Assembly (NCBI GenBank): GCA_016844545.1
Contig: JAENJC010000119.1
Location: 1-9,465 of the forward strand
Direction: 5' to 3'
Length of the DNA stretch: 9,465 bases
Origin: Deltaproteobacteria bacterium
GTDB lineage: Bacteria; Desulfobacterota; JAENJC01
Below, one piece after another: positions 1 through 6,684 of the stretch. Under the pieces are notes generated by a model. The model was not told where the DNA came from. It was given only the letters and a program-made list of their open reading frames with translations, and searched no databases. The position numbers and the translations under genes were made by a program. Each line of letters opens with the position of its first letter. Position 1 is the first letter of the stretch.

Positions 1-339
1 AAGGAGATGGCAGCTGAGCTCCTTGATATATATACAGCAAGGAAGGTGATGGAGGGTTTTGCCTACTCCCCTCCTGACCATTACTTTGAGGAGTTCGAGG
101 CGGCCTTTGAGTACGAGGAGACCCCAGACCAGATGGAGGCGATCAAAGATGTCATAGGCGACATGACAGAGCCGAAGCCCATGGACAGGCTCGTATGCGG
201 TGACGTGGGGTACGGAAAAACTGAAGTAGCCATTCGGGCAGCATTCAAGGCGGTGCTGGACGGGAAGCAGGTTGCCGTCCTCGTCCCGACTACTGTCCTT
301 GCATCCCAGCACCTTCCAAGGAGCAGAAGGAGATCGTAA
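1..339 (+). pseudogene. mfd: mfd, upstream fragment (transcription-repair coupling factor, start of helicase domain)
   Basis: This is the interior of Mfd, the SF2 translocase that removes RNA polymerase stalled at DNA lesions and recruits UvrA. The frame is open from the first base (K-E-M-A-A-E-L-L-D-I-Y), so the gene begins outside the window. The ELLDIYTARK segment is typical of the linker before the translocase domain. The Walker A motif GDVGYGKTE is at 199-225, followed by the motif Ia region VLVPTTVLASQH, which ends at 312. The reading then turns into the unrelated LPRSRRRS and stops at 337-339. Mfd homology resumes in another frame at about 315. Compared with E. coli Mfd, about 22 codons (roughly 67 bases, the stretch ending in SRFRS) are missing at the junction. 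Identity is certain; whether the break is biological is not. Confidence 0.9.
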
Positions 340-1667
340 AAAAGCTTCGGGAAGGCGGAATAGATATAGTAATAGGCACCCACAAGCTTTTACAGAAGGA
401 CATAGTATTTAAGGATTTAGGGCTGATAGTTGTGGACGAGGAGCAGAGGTTCGGGGTCAGCCACAAGGAGAAGCTCAAAAAGTTGAGGAAGCAGGTGGAT
501 GTCCTTACCCTTACTGCAACGCCAATCCCCCGCACCCTTCATATGTCGCTGATGGGGATCCGCGACCTCTCCGTGATAAACACCCCTCCTGAGGACAGGC
601 TCGCAATAAAGACATTTGTGAACAAGTTCAGCGACGATGTCATAAAGGAGGCGATAGAGAGGGAGCATCGGCGGGGAGGGCAGGTCTTCTTTGTCCATAA
701 CAGGGTTGAGAGCATCGGGACTATGGCAGATCACCTGCATGCCTTGATTCCCGAGGCGAAGATAGCCGTAGGCCACGGCCAGATGGATGAGCATGAACTG
801 GAAAAGGTCATGCTCTCATTTATGAATGGCGAAAAAAACATCCTCCTCTGCACCACCATAATAGAGTCAGGCCTGGACATCCCTGCTGCCAACACCATAA
901 TCATAAACAGGGCCGACACCTTCGGTCTCTCCCAGCTCTATCAGCTTAGAGGACGTGTCGGAAGGTCAAAGCACAGGGCGTATGCATACCTCCTTGTCCC
1001 TGCCGAAGAGACCATAACAGGGGATGCCAGGAAGAGGCTTGAGGTTATTCAGGAGCTTACTGAACTTGGCTCAGGTTTCAAGATAGCAGCCCACGACCTG
1101 GAGATAAGGGGAGCCGGAAACCTCCTTGGTGGAGAGCAGTCCGGTCAGATCGAGGCGGTAGGGTTTGACCTGTATACCCAACTCCTTGAAGAGGCTGTGG
1201 CGGAGCTAAAAGGTGAGGAGAACATACCGGATGTGGAACCGAATATAAACCTTGGGGTTGCTGCATACATCCCTGATGACTATATAGATGACGTAAATGA
1301 AAGACTTGTAATATACAAGAGGCTTGCCTCTGTCAAGGAAGATGGAGAGGTGGCGGAGATAGCCAACGAGCTGAGGGACCGCTACGGCGCGCTACCCAAG
1401 CTTGTTGAAAACCTACTCACAATGATGGAGATAAAGAGGGTCATCAGAAAGGCTTTGGTCACATCAATAGATGCAGCCAAGGGCCGAGTTTCCATCACCT
1501 TCGACCCGCGTACTCCTGTAAGGCCTGAAAAGGTCATAGAGCTTATAAAGGAGAAAAAGGACAGGATCAAGTTCACACCCAACAACCAGCTTATCATTTT
1601 CCTCAAGGACGAGACCCTGGAAGGGGTATATAAAGAGGTGAGAGGGACCCTGGAAAGGCTGGTTTGA
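315..1667 (+). CDS. mfd: mfd, downstream fragment (C-terminal translocase and TRCF domains)
   Basis: This is the continuation of Mfd in a different frame from the upstream fragment. Homology starts at SKEQKEIV (315 onward); the first usable initiation codon is GTG at 432. In order it shows IGTHKLLQ, the Walker B box DEEQRFG (435-455), TATPIPRTL (motif III), the QLRGRVGRS arginine-finger motif VI, and the TRG region (TELGSGFKIAAHDLEIRGAG, then NLLGGEQSGQ) that couples ATP hydrolysis to translocation. The C-terminal TRCF (D7) domain follows, with NINLGVAAYIPDDYI and NERLVIYKRLA. The stop at 1665-1667 is at a normal C-terminus. If the break is real, this fragment lacks Walker A and could not act as a translocase. 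If it is an assembly error, the organism has an ordinary mfd. The downstream spacer shows no clear terminator. Confidence 0.93.
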   Translation, partial: SKEQKEIVKKLREGGIDIVIGTHKLLQKDIVFKDLGLIVVDEEQRFGVSHKEKLKKLRKQVDVLTLTATPIPRTLHMSLMGIRDLSVINTPPEDRLAIKTFVNKFSDDVIKEAIEREHRRGGQVFFVHNRVESIGTMADHLHALIPEAKIAVGHGQMDEHELEKVMLSFMNGEKNILLCTTIIESGLDIPAANTIIINRADTFGLSQLYQLRGRVGRSKHRAYAYLLVPAEETITGDARKRLEVIQELTELGSGFKIAAHDLEIRGAGNLLGGEQSGQIEAVGFDLYTQLLEEAVAELKGEENIPDVEPNINLGVAAYIPDDYIDDVNERLVIYKRLASVKEDGEVAEIANELRDRYGALPKLVENLLTMMEIKRVIRKALVTSIDAAKGRVSITFDPRTPVRPEKVIELIKEKKDRIKFTPNNQLIIFLKDETLEGVYKEVRGTLERLV

Positions 1668-1687
1668 AGAAACCTAAAAAAACAATT

Positions 1688-1820
1688 GGACGCTGATTGG
1701 CGCAGATTTACACTGATTTTTCAATGAGTTACTAAAAGCAGGTATTTGATCTTTTAGGTGAAGTATCTAAGGAAGGTATGTTATTCATTTTATCTGCTTT
1801 TTCTGCGTTCATCTGCGTCC
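1688..1820. repeat. inverted pair of short intergenic repeats
   Basis: The left copy, 1688-1721, begins GGACGCTGATTGGCGCAGAT and continues TTACACTGATTTTT. The right copy, about 1790-1820, reads on the opposite strand GGACGCAGATGAACGCAGAA and continues AAAGCAGATA. The terminal GGACGC/GCGTCC and the inner CGCAGA match exactly and the rest diverges. About 70 bases lie between the copies. A related hairpin lies in the spacer upstream of the broken ABC ATPase gene (7293-7370). This is probably a non-coding, dispersed palindromic repeat. It occupies most of the mfd downstream spacer and carries no open frame. Confidence 0.55.
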
Positions 1821-1850
1821 CATGCAGAATTTTGGATAAAGGGTTAGAAA

Positions 1851-2159
1851 ATGAATGAAGACAGGATACTGGAAATAGAGAAAGAGGCAGAGGCGCGTTA
1901 CGAGCGACTTATCTCTTCTGTCACACAGATTCCGGGAATAACCCTAGACATCCTCCCTCCGGAGAGCGCAGACGATTTCATAGATAGAGGTCTATACGAG
2001 TTTACTGAATACAGGAAGGTCTTTGGCGGCAGGCTCATTTTTATCTGCCTTAAAACTGCTGACGGGCAGGCCTTCTTTCTGGAGAGGTTCAGGATATATG
2101 GAAAGGAAAGTCCCCAGGGGATAGAGAGGGTCGACGATCCTTCGTACAAAATACCTTAA
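1851..2159 (+). CDS. hypothetical protein, 102 residues, possibly the 5' part of a split gene
   Basis: I do not recognise this protein. The start is ATG at 1851 with a weak GATAAAGGG ribosome-binding sequence 7 bases upstream. It has a charged N-terminal helix (MNEDRILEIEKEAEARYERL) and then a mixed alpha/beta stretch (ITLDILPPESADDF, GGRLIFICLKTADGQAFFLE). There is no signal peptide or membrane segment. It stops at 2157-2159. The next frame is open from 2125 and reads KYLKLLKGRG just before its first ATG, which looks like methyltransferase sequence. The two may therefore be one protein broken by a short out-of-frame loss, like mfd and the ABC ATPase in this window. It could equally be an independent small gene in an operon with the next one. 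Confidence 0.6.
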   Translation: MNEDRILEIEKEAEARYERLISSVTQIPGITLDILPPESADDFIDRGLYEFTEYRKVFGGRLIFICLKTADGQAFFLERFRIYGKESPQGIERVDDPSYKIP

Positions 2160-2187
2160 GCTCTTGAAGGGGAGAGGGGTTGCTGCG

Positions 2188-2916
2188 ATGGCCATGGATA
2201 TGTCCAGGGAACTGATCGTAGAGGATAGAAAGTCGTTGGAGTTGAGAGAAGTCCATTTCTTTCCAGGAGACTGCGCAGACCTGCGTTTTCTCAATGACAG
2301 GGAGATAGAGTTCCTGACAGGGGTTAATATCCTGAATGTCCTATTCCCCGACATGGTAGAGTCACTTCTGGCTCAGGCAGCAAGGGTTGCAAGGAGTGGC
2401 GCCCTGTTTGCCTTCACACTACCTGCCAGGGCCGACCTCTGGAGCGATTTGGCTGAGCCGCTAAGAGATGACCTTAACAGCGGATCGTCAGAATTTATTG
2501 AGATGGCCTCAAACCAGACCTTTCTGGGACAGATGAAGTTTTTTACATTTGTCAGAAAGCTATCTAAAGAAAAAGGGTGGAGATGCCGCATATTCAAGTT
2601 CCTGGACAGATCCATTTTTGATATTGCTACCCTCAATAAGACACTGGATGCCGGATATCTGAAGCCGGGAGAGGACTCTCTCTTAAAGCTCCTTGAGTTT
2701 CCTGTAAGGTTTTCTAGAAGCACAGGAGTGCAGCCGGAAGGTTCGCGCCTTGTATGCGCTGTTGGATATGGCCTTGAAATATCGTTCGGAGGAGAGGTAT
2801 TGCCGTCTGCGGAAGAGGTTTTCTATTTTGACGACAGAACAGAATTTGAAAAGCTTGATATTCGGTCAGAGTTAAGAGACTCGATAAAGTGCTGGAACCT
2901 GCCGTTTGAGTCTTGA
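2188..2916 (+). CDS. class I SAM-dependent methyltransferase-like protein lacking motif I
   Basis: I assign a fold only; no substrate can be suggested. From ATG 2188 (242 residues) the protein opens directly with MAMDMSRELI, which resembles strand beta-2 and the acidic ribose-binding loop of class I methyltransferases. VHFFPGDCADLRF (residues 22-34) resembles the gD.edL.F motif, NILNVLFPD (47-55) the post-II region, and RVARSGALFAF (66-76) the R-V-L-x-G-G strand. The C-terminal 130 residues are unfamiliar. A GxGxG motif I is absent, so a protein starting here should not bind SAM normally. The ATG has an AGGGGAGAGGGG sequence 8 bases upstream, so real initiation is possible. A TTG at 2164 would add 8 residues. 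The frame is open back to 2125 without another start. The gene ends 8 bases from the convergent gene on the other strand. Confidence 0.55.
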   Translation: MAMDMSRELIVEDRKSLELREVHFFPGDCADLRFLNDREIEFLTGVNILNVLFPDMVESLLAQAARVARSGALFAFTLPARADLWSDLAEPLRDDLNSGSSEFIEMASNQTFLGQMKFFTFVRKLSKEKGWRCRIFKFLDRSIFDIATLNKTLDAGYLKPGEDSLLKLLEFPVRFSRSTGVQPEGSRLVCAVGYGLEISFGGEVLPSAEEVFYFDDRTEFEKLDIRSELRDSIKCWNLPFES

Positions 2917-2924
2917 AACCTATT

Positions 2925-3425
2925 TCAATGTTGGGTTGCTTCCAGTCTCTCAACCCTTGTTTTGAGTTTTGATACTTCCTCTTCTATTGCATGGTCTTTT
3001 TTGTCAAGTTCCCTATATGTAAGCTTGAGCATTTCTTTAACTTCTTTAATATCGGAGCGGACATCGTCTCTGAGGTCATCGATCTTTTTATTTAAAACCT
3101 GATGTCCTTCGACAACTACGTCAAGTTTGTGTTGGAAATCCTCCGCAAGAACCCCTATGTATCTTTCGGTTTTATTAGAAAACTCTTCCATGAATTTCAG
3201 ATTATCTTTGGTGAGCTCGTCCTTGAATTTCAGGTTTTCCTTTGCAAACTCTTCTTTAAGCTTCAGGTTTTCTTTGGTTATCTCTTCCTTGAATCTCTGA
3301 TTGTCCTTGGTGAACTCTTCTTTGAATTTCAGGTTATCCTTGGTGAACTCGTCCTTGAACTTCAGGTTTTCCTGTGAGAACTCTTCCTTAAGTTCCTTCA
3401 TATACTTTTTAATTTCGTCACTCAT
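2925..3425 (-). CDS. Lys/Glu-rich helical protein with 11-residue repeats
   Basis: The protein has 166 residues, is almost wholly helix-forming and very rich in Lys and Glu. It has no signal peptide or membrane segment. ATG 3425 is chosen because a perfect AGGAGG (3431-3436) lies 5 bases upstream; an in-frame TTG at 3428 is too close. Residues 13-89 are seven uninterrupted 11-residue units of the type KEEFTKDNLKF, with aromatic or aliphatic residues at unit positions 4, 9 and 11. The remainder (LDVVVEGHQVLNKKIDDL onward, ending KLKTRVERLEA) looks like ordinary heptad coiled coil and resembles a family of small uncharacterised bacterial coiled-coil proteins. The gene has its own promoter and is convergent with the methyltransferase-like gene. 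The function is unknown; an oligomeric rod or scaffold is only a guess. Confidence 0.85.
   Translation of the reverse strand: MSDEIKKYMKELKEEFSQENLKFKDEFTKDNLKFKEEFTKDNQRFKEEITKENLKLKEEFAKENLKFKDELTKDNLKFMEEFSNKTERYIGVLAEDFQHKLDVVVEGHQVLNKKIDDLRDDVRSDIKEVKEMLKLTYRELDKKDHAIEEEVSKLKTRVERLEATQH
3159..3389 (-). repeat. seven tandem 33-base units encoding 11-residue helical repeats
   Basis: Seven in-frame units of exactly 33 bases (231 bases) encode KEEFSQENLKF, KDEFTKDNLKF, KEEFTKDNQRF, KEEITKENLKL, KEEFAKENLKF, KDELTKDNLKF and MEEFSNKTERY. The units have diverged at the DNA level but keep their length, which indicates duplication followed by selection on the protein. Confidence 0.85.
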
Positions 3426-3457
3426 CAAGACCTCCTAAAACCAATCGGATAAGGACA

Positions 3458-3486
3458 ACTATACTCAAACTAACTCCTCCAGTCAA
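3458..3486 (-). promoter_or_regulatory. sigma-70-type promoter for the 11-residue-repeat gene
   Basis: On the minus strand, a -35 TTGACT (3486-3481) and a -10 TATAGT (3463-3458) are separated by exactly 17 bases. Each differs from consensus at one position. Initiation would fall near 3451, about 25 bases before the ATG at 3425. It lies just behind the porin terminator, so the gene has its own transcript. Confidence 0.65.
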
Positions 3487-3494
3487 CTTTAAAA

Positions 3495-3532
3495 ACAAAA
3501 CCCCCGAAGGATCGCTCCTCCGGGGGTTTTGT
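3495..3532 (-). terminator. strong intrinsic terminator of the porin gene
   Basis: The arms 3495-3511 and 3516-3532 pair over 17 positions with one mismatch (core CCCCCG/CGGGGG) around a TCGC loop. On the minus strand the stem is followed by a T-rich run. It begins about 26 bases after the porin stop codon. The flanking A and T runs form part of the stem, so it may also act on + strand transcripts. Confidence 0.9.
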
Positions 3533-3558
3533 AGGTAAATCAAATCAAAGCTGTGAAA

Positions 3559-4854
3559 TTAGAATGCAACCTGAAGCTGAAGGACTAAATCTGTAGCAGC
3601 GTCCTTTTTTGCACCAGTAGCACCGGCCACAAAATTAGCTAAATCGCTGGTTGGTGTAAACATAGCATAATAAGCATGGAGACCTGTGTTCTTGGTTACT
3701 GCATACCATGCCTGTACGTTGATTTCGTTGCCAAGTGTCTTGTCATCTGTCCCGGTGTTTGAGTCGAATGTCCAGTACTCAGCAAGGAGCTTCAACCCTT
3801 CAACTGGCTCTGCGCTAACATTTATAGACAGCGCCTTAAGACCAATCGCCCCTAAAGTTTCTACATAGTCAGTTACCCCGTAAACGGAGTGCTGGGCTGA
3901 GGTTGAATGCTTTGTGAGAAAGAGGTGATCAAATGCTGTGTCATCAGTTCCAGTTGACTTCTGGCCGCTAAGTATGTCGTATTCAGCGCCGATCCTGAGC
4001 TTTGCTACCTCAGGAAGGGAGTAACCAGCAATAGCCCAGATTGCGCTGGCGCTCTTCTTCGTTGTTGTGGTACCAGCTACAGAAGAATCTCCGCTCTGAA
4101 GTGCTCCCTCTACATCCCAGTCGATATTCATTACAGCTCCGTTAACGCGAGCACCGTAGGTAAAGAAGTTCTGACCTGTAGTTGCTGCACCGGCCAACTC
4201 TTTCTTCTGTATGGCATAAACATCAATACCTGTTACAGGGACGGCCTTTATTGTTACATAGAGACCGTTTAGCGTGCCGTTTTCACTGCTGGTTGTGCTG
4301 TTTCTGTCTACCCCTGTTACACTGAAGCCGGTTACAGATACTGCATCGATATTGTAACCAAGGATCAAGGAATCGAATGACTGACCAGCCAACCAATCGT
4401 TGGCACCAACCAGTCTCTGGTTTCCAAGGGCTACTTTTGTACGTCCTGCCTTAAACAGAAGAGGCTGATCAAAGAGCTTGTCGAGAACCACATATGCCTG
4501 GTAAATTCCGACAAGATCGGTATCTGCGGTAACTGAATTTACGGTCGTACCTGTCGAAGTAGTGGTTACTCCGTTTGTGAACGTCGGCCCGCTGGAGCCC
4601 CAGATCCTGTTGTTCTCGAGAGAGACATACGCACTGGTCTTCTCGTTGATCTTTGCATCTACATTTACCCTGGTCCTCTGGGTGATTGCATTTTTCACAT
4701 CACCAGCATCAGCGTTCCAATCCTTGTTGTTCGTCCATTGGTCCCTGATCCTGATCTCTCCGCTGACCTTCACATCTGTCCCTTCGGCCAATGCTGTTCC
4801 AGCAAGGGATACTACAAATACGCCTGCTACTGCTAAAGCTGAAATCTTCTTCAT
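3559..4854 (-). CDS. outer-membrane porin (beta-barrel, possibly alginate-export type)
   Basis: This is a predicted outer-membrane channel of 431 residues. The start is ATG 4854, with GGAGGG 5 bases upstream; the frame is open further upstream but that part (RLRVKVVINHW) is not signal-like. Residues 1-23 (MKKISALAVAGVFVVSLAGT, then ALA) form a clear signal peptide with cleavage after ALA. The mature protein starts EGTDVKVSGEIRIRDQW, a typical first barrel strand, and has many alternating amphipathic strands with Thr/Gly/Asn-rich loops, such as the region around residues 87-105. The C-terminus LQLQVAF ends in Phe, as the BAM complex expects. The motif RTRVNVDAKINEKTSAYVSL resembles porins of the alginate-export group, but the substrate cannot be told. 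It has a strong terminator just downstream and probably its own promoter, which suggests an abundant protein. Confidence 0.85.
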   Translation of the reverse strand: MKKISALAVAGVFVVSLAGTALAEGTDVKVSGEIRIRDQWTNNKDWNADAGDVKNAITQRTRVNVDAKINEKTSAYVSLENNRIWGSSGPTFTNGVTTTSTGTTVNSVTADTDLVGIYQAYVVLDKLFDQPLLFKAGRTKVALGNQRLVGANDWLAGQSFDSLILGYNIDAVSVTGFSVTGVDRNSTTSSENGTLNGLYVTIKAVPVTGIDVYAIQKKELAGAATTGQNFFTYGARVNGAVMNIDWDVEGALQSGDSSVAGTTTTKKSASAIWAIAGYSLPEVAKLRIGAEYDILSGQKSTGTDDTAFDHLFLTKHSTSAQHSVYGVTDYVETLGAIGLKALSINVSAEPVEGLKLLAEYWTFDSNTGTDDKTLGNEINVQAWYAVTKNTGLHAYYAMFTPTSDLANFVAGATGAKKDAATDLVLQLQVAF

Positions 4855-5025
4855 TCTTTCCCTCCGTTTTTTAATTTTGGTCCAGTGATTTATTACCACT
4901 TTGACCCTTAGGCGCATCGTGCCACGCCACTACATAAACAAAATCAAGTTTGCTGCCTGTCCATCACCACCTTTCTTTATAGAGTTAACTATCTTGATAA
5001 GCTGGGTATCGGTAGAATTGACGCA

Positions 5026-5054
5026 AGAGTAACAACGATTATTGCTGTTGTCAA
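5026..5054 (-). promoter_or_regulatory. possible promoter of the porin gene
   Basis: On the minus strand, TTGACA (5054-5049), a 17-base spacer and TACTCT (5031-5026) give a perfect -35 and a weak -10. The leader to the porin ATG at 4854 would be about 165 bases. A second TTGACA lies at 5072-5067. The rest of 4855-5131 shows no gene. It also shows no convincing terminator for the upstream barrel gene, so read-through into the porin gene is possible. Confidence 0.4.
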
Positions 5055-5131
5055 GCTTTTTTTGTCTGTCAAGTCACTCCCCAAAAATAGACATTGCCCT
5101 ACATACTCTAAGTTGTCTTATCCTTTTGGAT

Positions 5132-5851
5132 TTAGAACCCGACTCCAAGCTTGAGTGAGTAAGCAGGAACCTCTGCAAAGTCGGCCTCTGCCACCATGTT
5201 TATCAATCCAAAACTAACCCTCATCCCTGCAAAGTATTTCGTCTCAGTGATGCTTTCCTTGTTCAGCGTAATACCTGCTGGTAGGTTTTTTGCCTCACTA
5301 TCAATCTTCACCTGGCCGACACCTGCGTAAGGAGTTAAGATGGTAAACCCCTTGCTTATCGAGATATCGTAGCCCATGGTGTTGAGGTCGAGGTTGTTAA
5401 CACCATTCAGTTTTGTGTATGTTCCTCTGAGGGCCACTGCAGGTGTTGCGATGCTCCCCTTTAAAAAGGCCCACTTTACCTCGCCACCCCAGAGTGAGAT
5501 GTTGCTGCTTGGAATCGCGGAATAAATGGCGCCCAGGTCTATTCCAAAGGGAAGCCCCTTCTGCACATGAAGTCTTGGAATAGGAAGCATCTCTGGGAAG
5601 TTGCCCATATCTTTCCAATAGGGCTTGTCCTCATTGATGTCCAGCGCCGTTGCCTCAACGCCTATGTCAAACCCGAGAATCCCGAGGGGCTCTGCCGGGG
5701 CCATAGGGAAGTAGGAAAGACCGAAACCTATTTCCTTGCTGAGGTCCCTGAAATCCTTCTGAACAGTCAATAATGCAGGGTTTAGGTCTACTGCCCATAC
5801 AGATGTGGAAACAAGCACCGTTGCCGCCATTAACGATAAAATCCTTTTCAT
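5132..5851 (-). CDS. small outer-membrane beta-barrel-type protein
   Basis: The protein has 239 residues and no family I can name. ATG 5851 has AAGGAGG (5857-5863) 5 bases upstream. The signal peptide is MKRILSLMAATVLVSTSVWA, residues 1-20, with probable cleavage after VWA. The mature part alternates short amphipathic strands and Gly/Asn turns, for example GILGFDIGVEATAL, GIDLGAIYSA and YAGVGQVKI. It ends SLKLGVGF with a C-terminal Phe, so a membrane barrel of roughly 8-12 strands is likely. It lies 58 bases after modB with its own likely promoter overlapping the end of modB, and just upstream of the larger porin on the same strand. It could share regulation with the porin. A role in metal or solute uptake is conceivable but unsupported. 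Confidence 0.75.
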   Translation of the reverse strand: MKRILSLMAATVLVSTSVWAVDLNPALLTVQKDFRDLSKEIGFGLSYFPMAPAEPLGILGFDIGVEATALDINEDKPYWKDMGNFPEMLPIPRLHVQKGLPFGIDLGAIYSAIPSSNISLWGGEVKWAFLKGSIATPAVALRGTYTKLNGVNNLDLNTMGYDISISKGFTILTPYAGVGQVKIDSEAKNLPAGITLNKESITETKYFAGMRVSFGLINMVAEADFAEVPAYSLKLGVGF

Positions 5852-5884
5852 TTGGACCTCCTTAAATATAATATAGGTCCGTTG

Positions 5885-5913
5885 ACTTTATCTCAGGACT
5901 TTTAAAATGTCAA
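5885..5913 (-). promoter_or_regulatory. promoter of the small barrel gene, overlapping the modB stop
   Basis: On the minus strand, TTGACA (5913-5908), a 17-base spacer and TAAAGT (5890-5885) form the promoter. The -35 hexamer overlaps the modB stop codon (5910-5912). A GTTGAC/GTCAAC inverted repeat (5881-5886 and 5909-5914) spans the element and could be an operator or coincidence. Confidence 0.5.
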
Positions 5914-6584
5914 CCCCGTTTACTCAGGCGGATTGTGGCGTATATGACGCTCAGGGAAAGGATGGTCAGGATGATGACAAGATAGTTTGCCAGCGGATAG
6001 TCTCCTGACTGGGTTGCGGAATATATGGCTATCGGCATGGTGGCCGTTTTGCCGGGTATATTTCCGGCCAGCATCAAGGTTGCCCCGAACTCCCCTATCC
6101 CCCTGGCAAAGGAAAGAACAACCCCGGCCAGGAGGCCCCTCCATGCGAGCGGCAGGGTCACTTTTAAGACTGTTTCAATCTCCCCCTTTCCGAGGAGAAG
6201 GGATGCCTTTTCGAGTTCTGGGTTGACCGAATCCATTGCTGCCCTGGCGGTCTTGGCCATCAGGGGGAAAGAAACAACGAAAGAGGCTACAGCCGCCGCC
6301 TGCCAGGTAAATGCTATGGTCCACCCCGTCCAGTTGTAAACAACCTCCCCTAAAAACCCATGCCTCCCCAATACAAGCATAAGGTAGTAACCTGTTACCG
6401 TAGGCGGCAAAACCATGGGGAGGGTAACTATTGCATCAATGACATCCTTTGCAAAAAAATCCTTCCTTGACAGCACGTAACCCAATGCCGTACCTGTAAA
6501 CGCCACCAGGATGGTAGATATCAGAGACACCTGGATCGAGAGTCTTAAAGGCTGCCAGACTGTTTCCAATATAGATGTTGTCAT
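5910..6584 (-). CDS. modB: molybdate ABC transporter permease ModB
   Basis: This is the membrane subunit of the ModABC molybdate importer, normally a dimer in the inner membrane joined to ModA (periplasmic binding protein) and ModC (ATPase). It has 224 residues, the normal family length, and is intact. Visible ModB hallmarks are TLPMVLPPTVTGYYLML (residues 54-70), TWQAAAVASFVVSFPLMAKT, the EAA-type coupling loop EKASLLLGKGEIETVLKVTL, and GEFGATLMLAGNIPGKTATM followed by PIAIY. The last motif separates it from the sulfate (CysT/CysW) and tungstate (TupB) permeases. About five membrane segments are apparent. ATG 6584 lies 13 bases after the stop of the broken GlnQ-type ATPase, so the two are very probably cotranscribed; only a weak GTGAGGG precedes it. 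Neither modA nor modC is in the window, which is unusual. Confidence 0.9.
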   Translation of the reverse strand: MTTSILETVWQPLRLSIQVSLISTILVAFTGTALGYVLSRKDFFAKDVIDAIVTLPMVLPPTVTGYYLMLVLGRHGFLGEVVYNWTGWTIAFTWQAAAVASFVVSFPLMAKTARAAMDSVNPELEKASLLLGKGEIETVLKVTLPLAWRGLLAGVVLSFARGIGEFGATLMLAGNIPGKTATMPIAIYSATQSGDYPLANYLVIILTILSLSVIYATIRLSKRG

Positions 6585-6597
6585 GTGTGAAAGGCCC

Positions 6598-6684
6598 TCA
6601 CCTCAGTATCCTGCTCAGGAAGCTCTTTGTCCTCTCGTTCTTGGGACTGGTAAATATATCCTCAGGCGCACCTGTCTCTATTAT
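6598..6684 (-). pseudogene. glnQ: C-terminal remnant of the broken GlnQ-type ATPase
   Basis: In a frame different from the main ATPase frame, this stretch encodes IIETGAPEDIF, TSPKNERTKSFL and SRILR and then stops at 6598-6600. This is the standard GlnQ/HisP/ArtP C-terminus. It directly abuts the premature stop (6681-6683) of the preceding fragment. About 30 codons that should lie between, carrying the H-loop (VTHE) and the following strand, are missing. Confidence 0.85.

Noticed and set aside
1688..1820. CRISPR array or tRNA in the mfd downstream spacer
   Set aside because: There are only two inverted copies, with no regular spacers, and no cloverleaf can be drawn.
2145..2160. Programmed +1 frameshift at CCT TAA joining the 102-residue frame to the methyltransferase-like frame
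   Set aside because: There is no Shine-Dalgarno-like stimulator at the right distance and no known family uses one here. The missing motif I points to lost sequence rather than recoding.
3102..3377. Open frame on the + strand opposite the 11-residue-repeat gene
   Set aside because: It is the mirror of the 33-base repeats, so the repetitive Phe/Leu-rich translation is a by-product. The minus frame has a perfect ribosome-binding site and promoter.
5910..6584. Permease as a sulfate (CysT/CysW) or tungstate (TupB) transporter subunit
   Set aside because: GEFGATLMLAGNIPGKTATM and the 224-residue length are typical of ModB and not of the other two.
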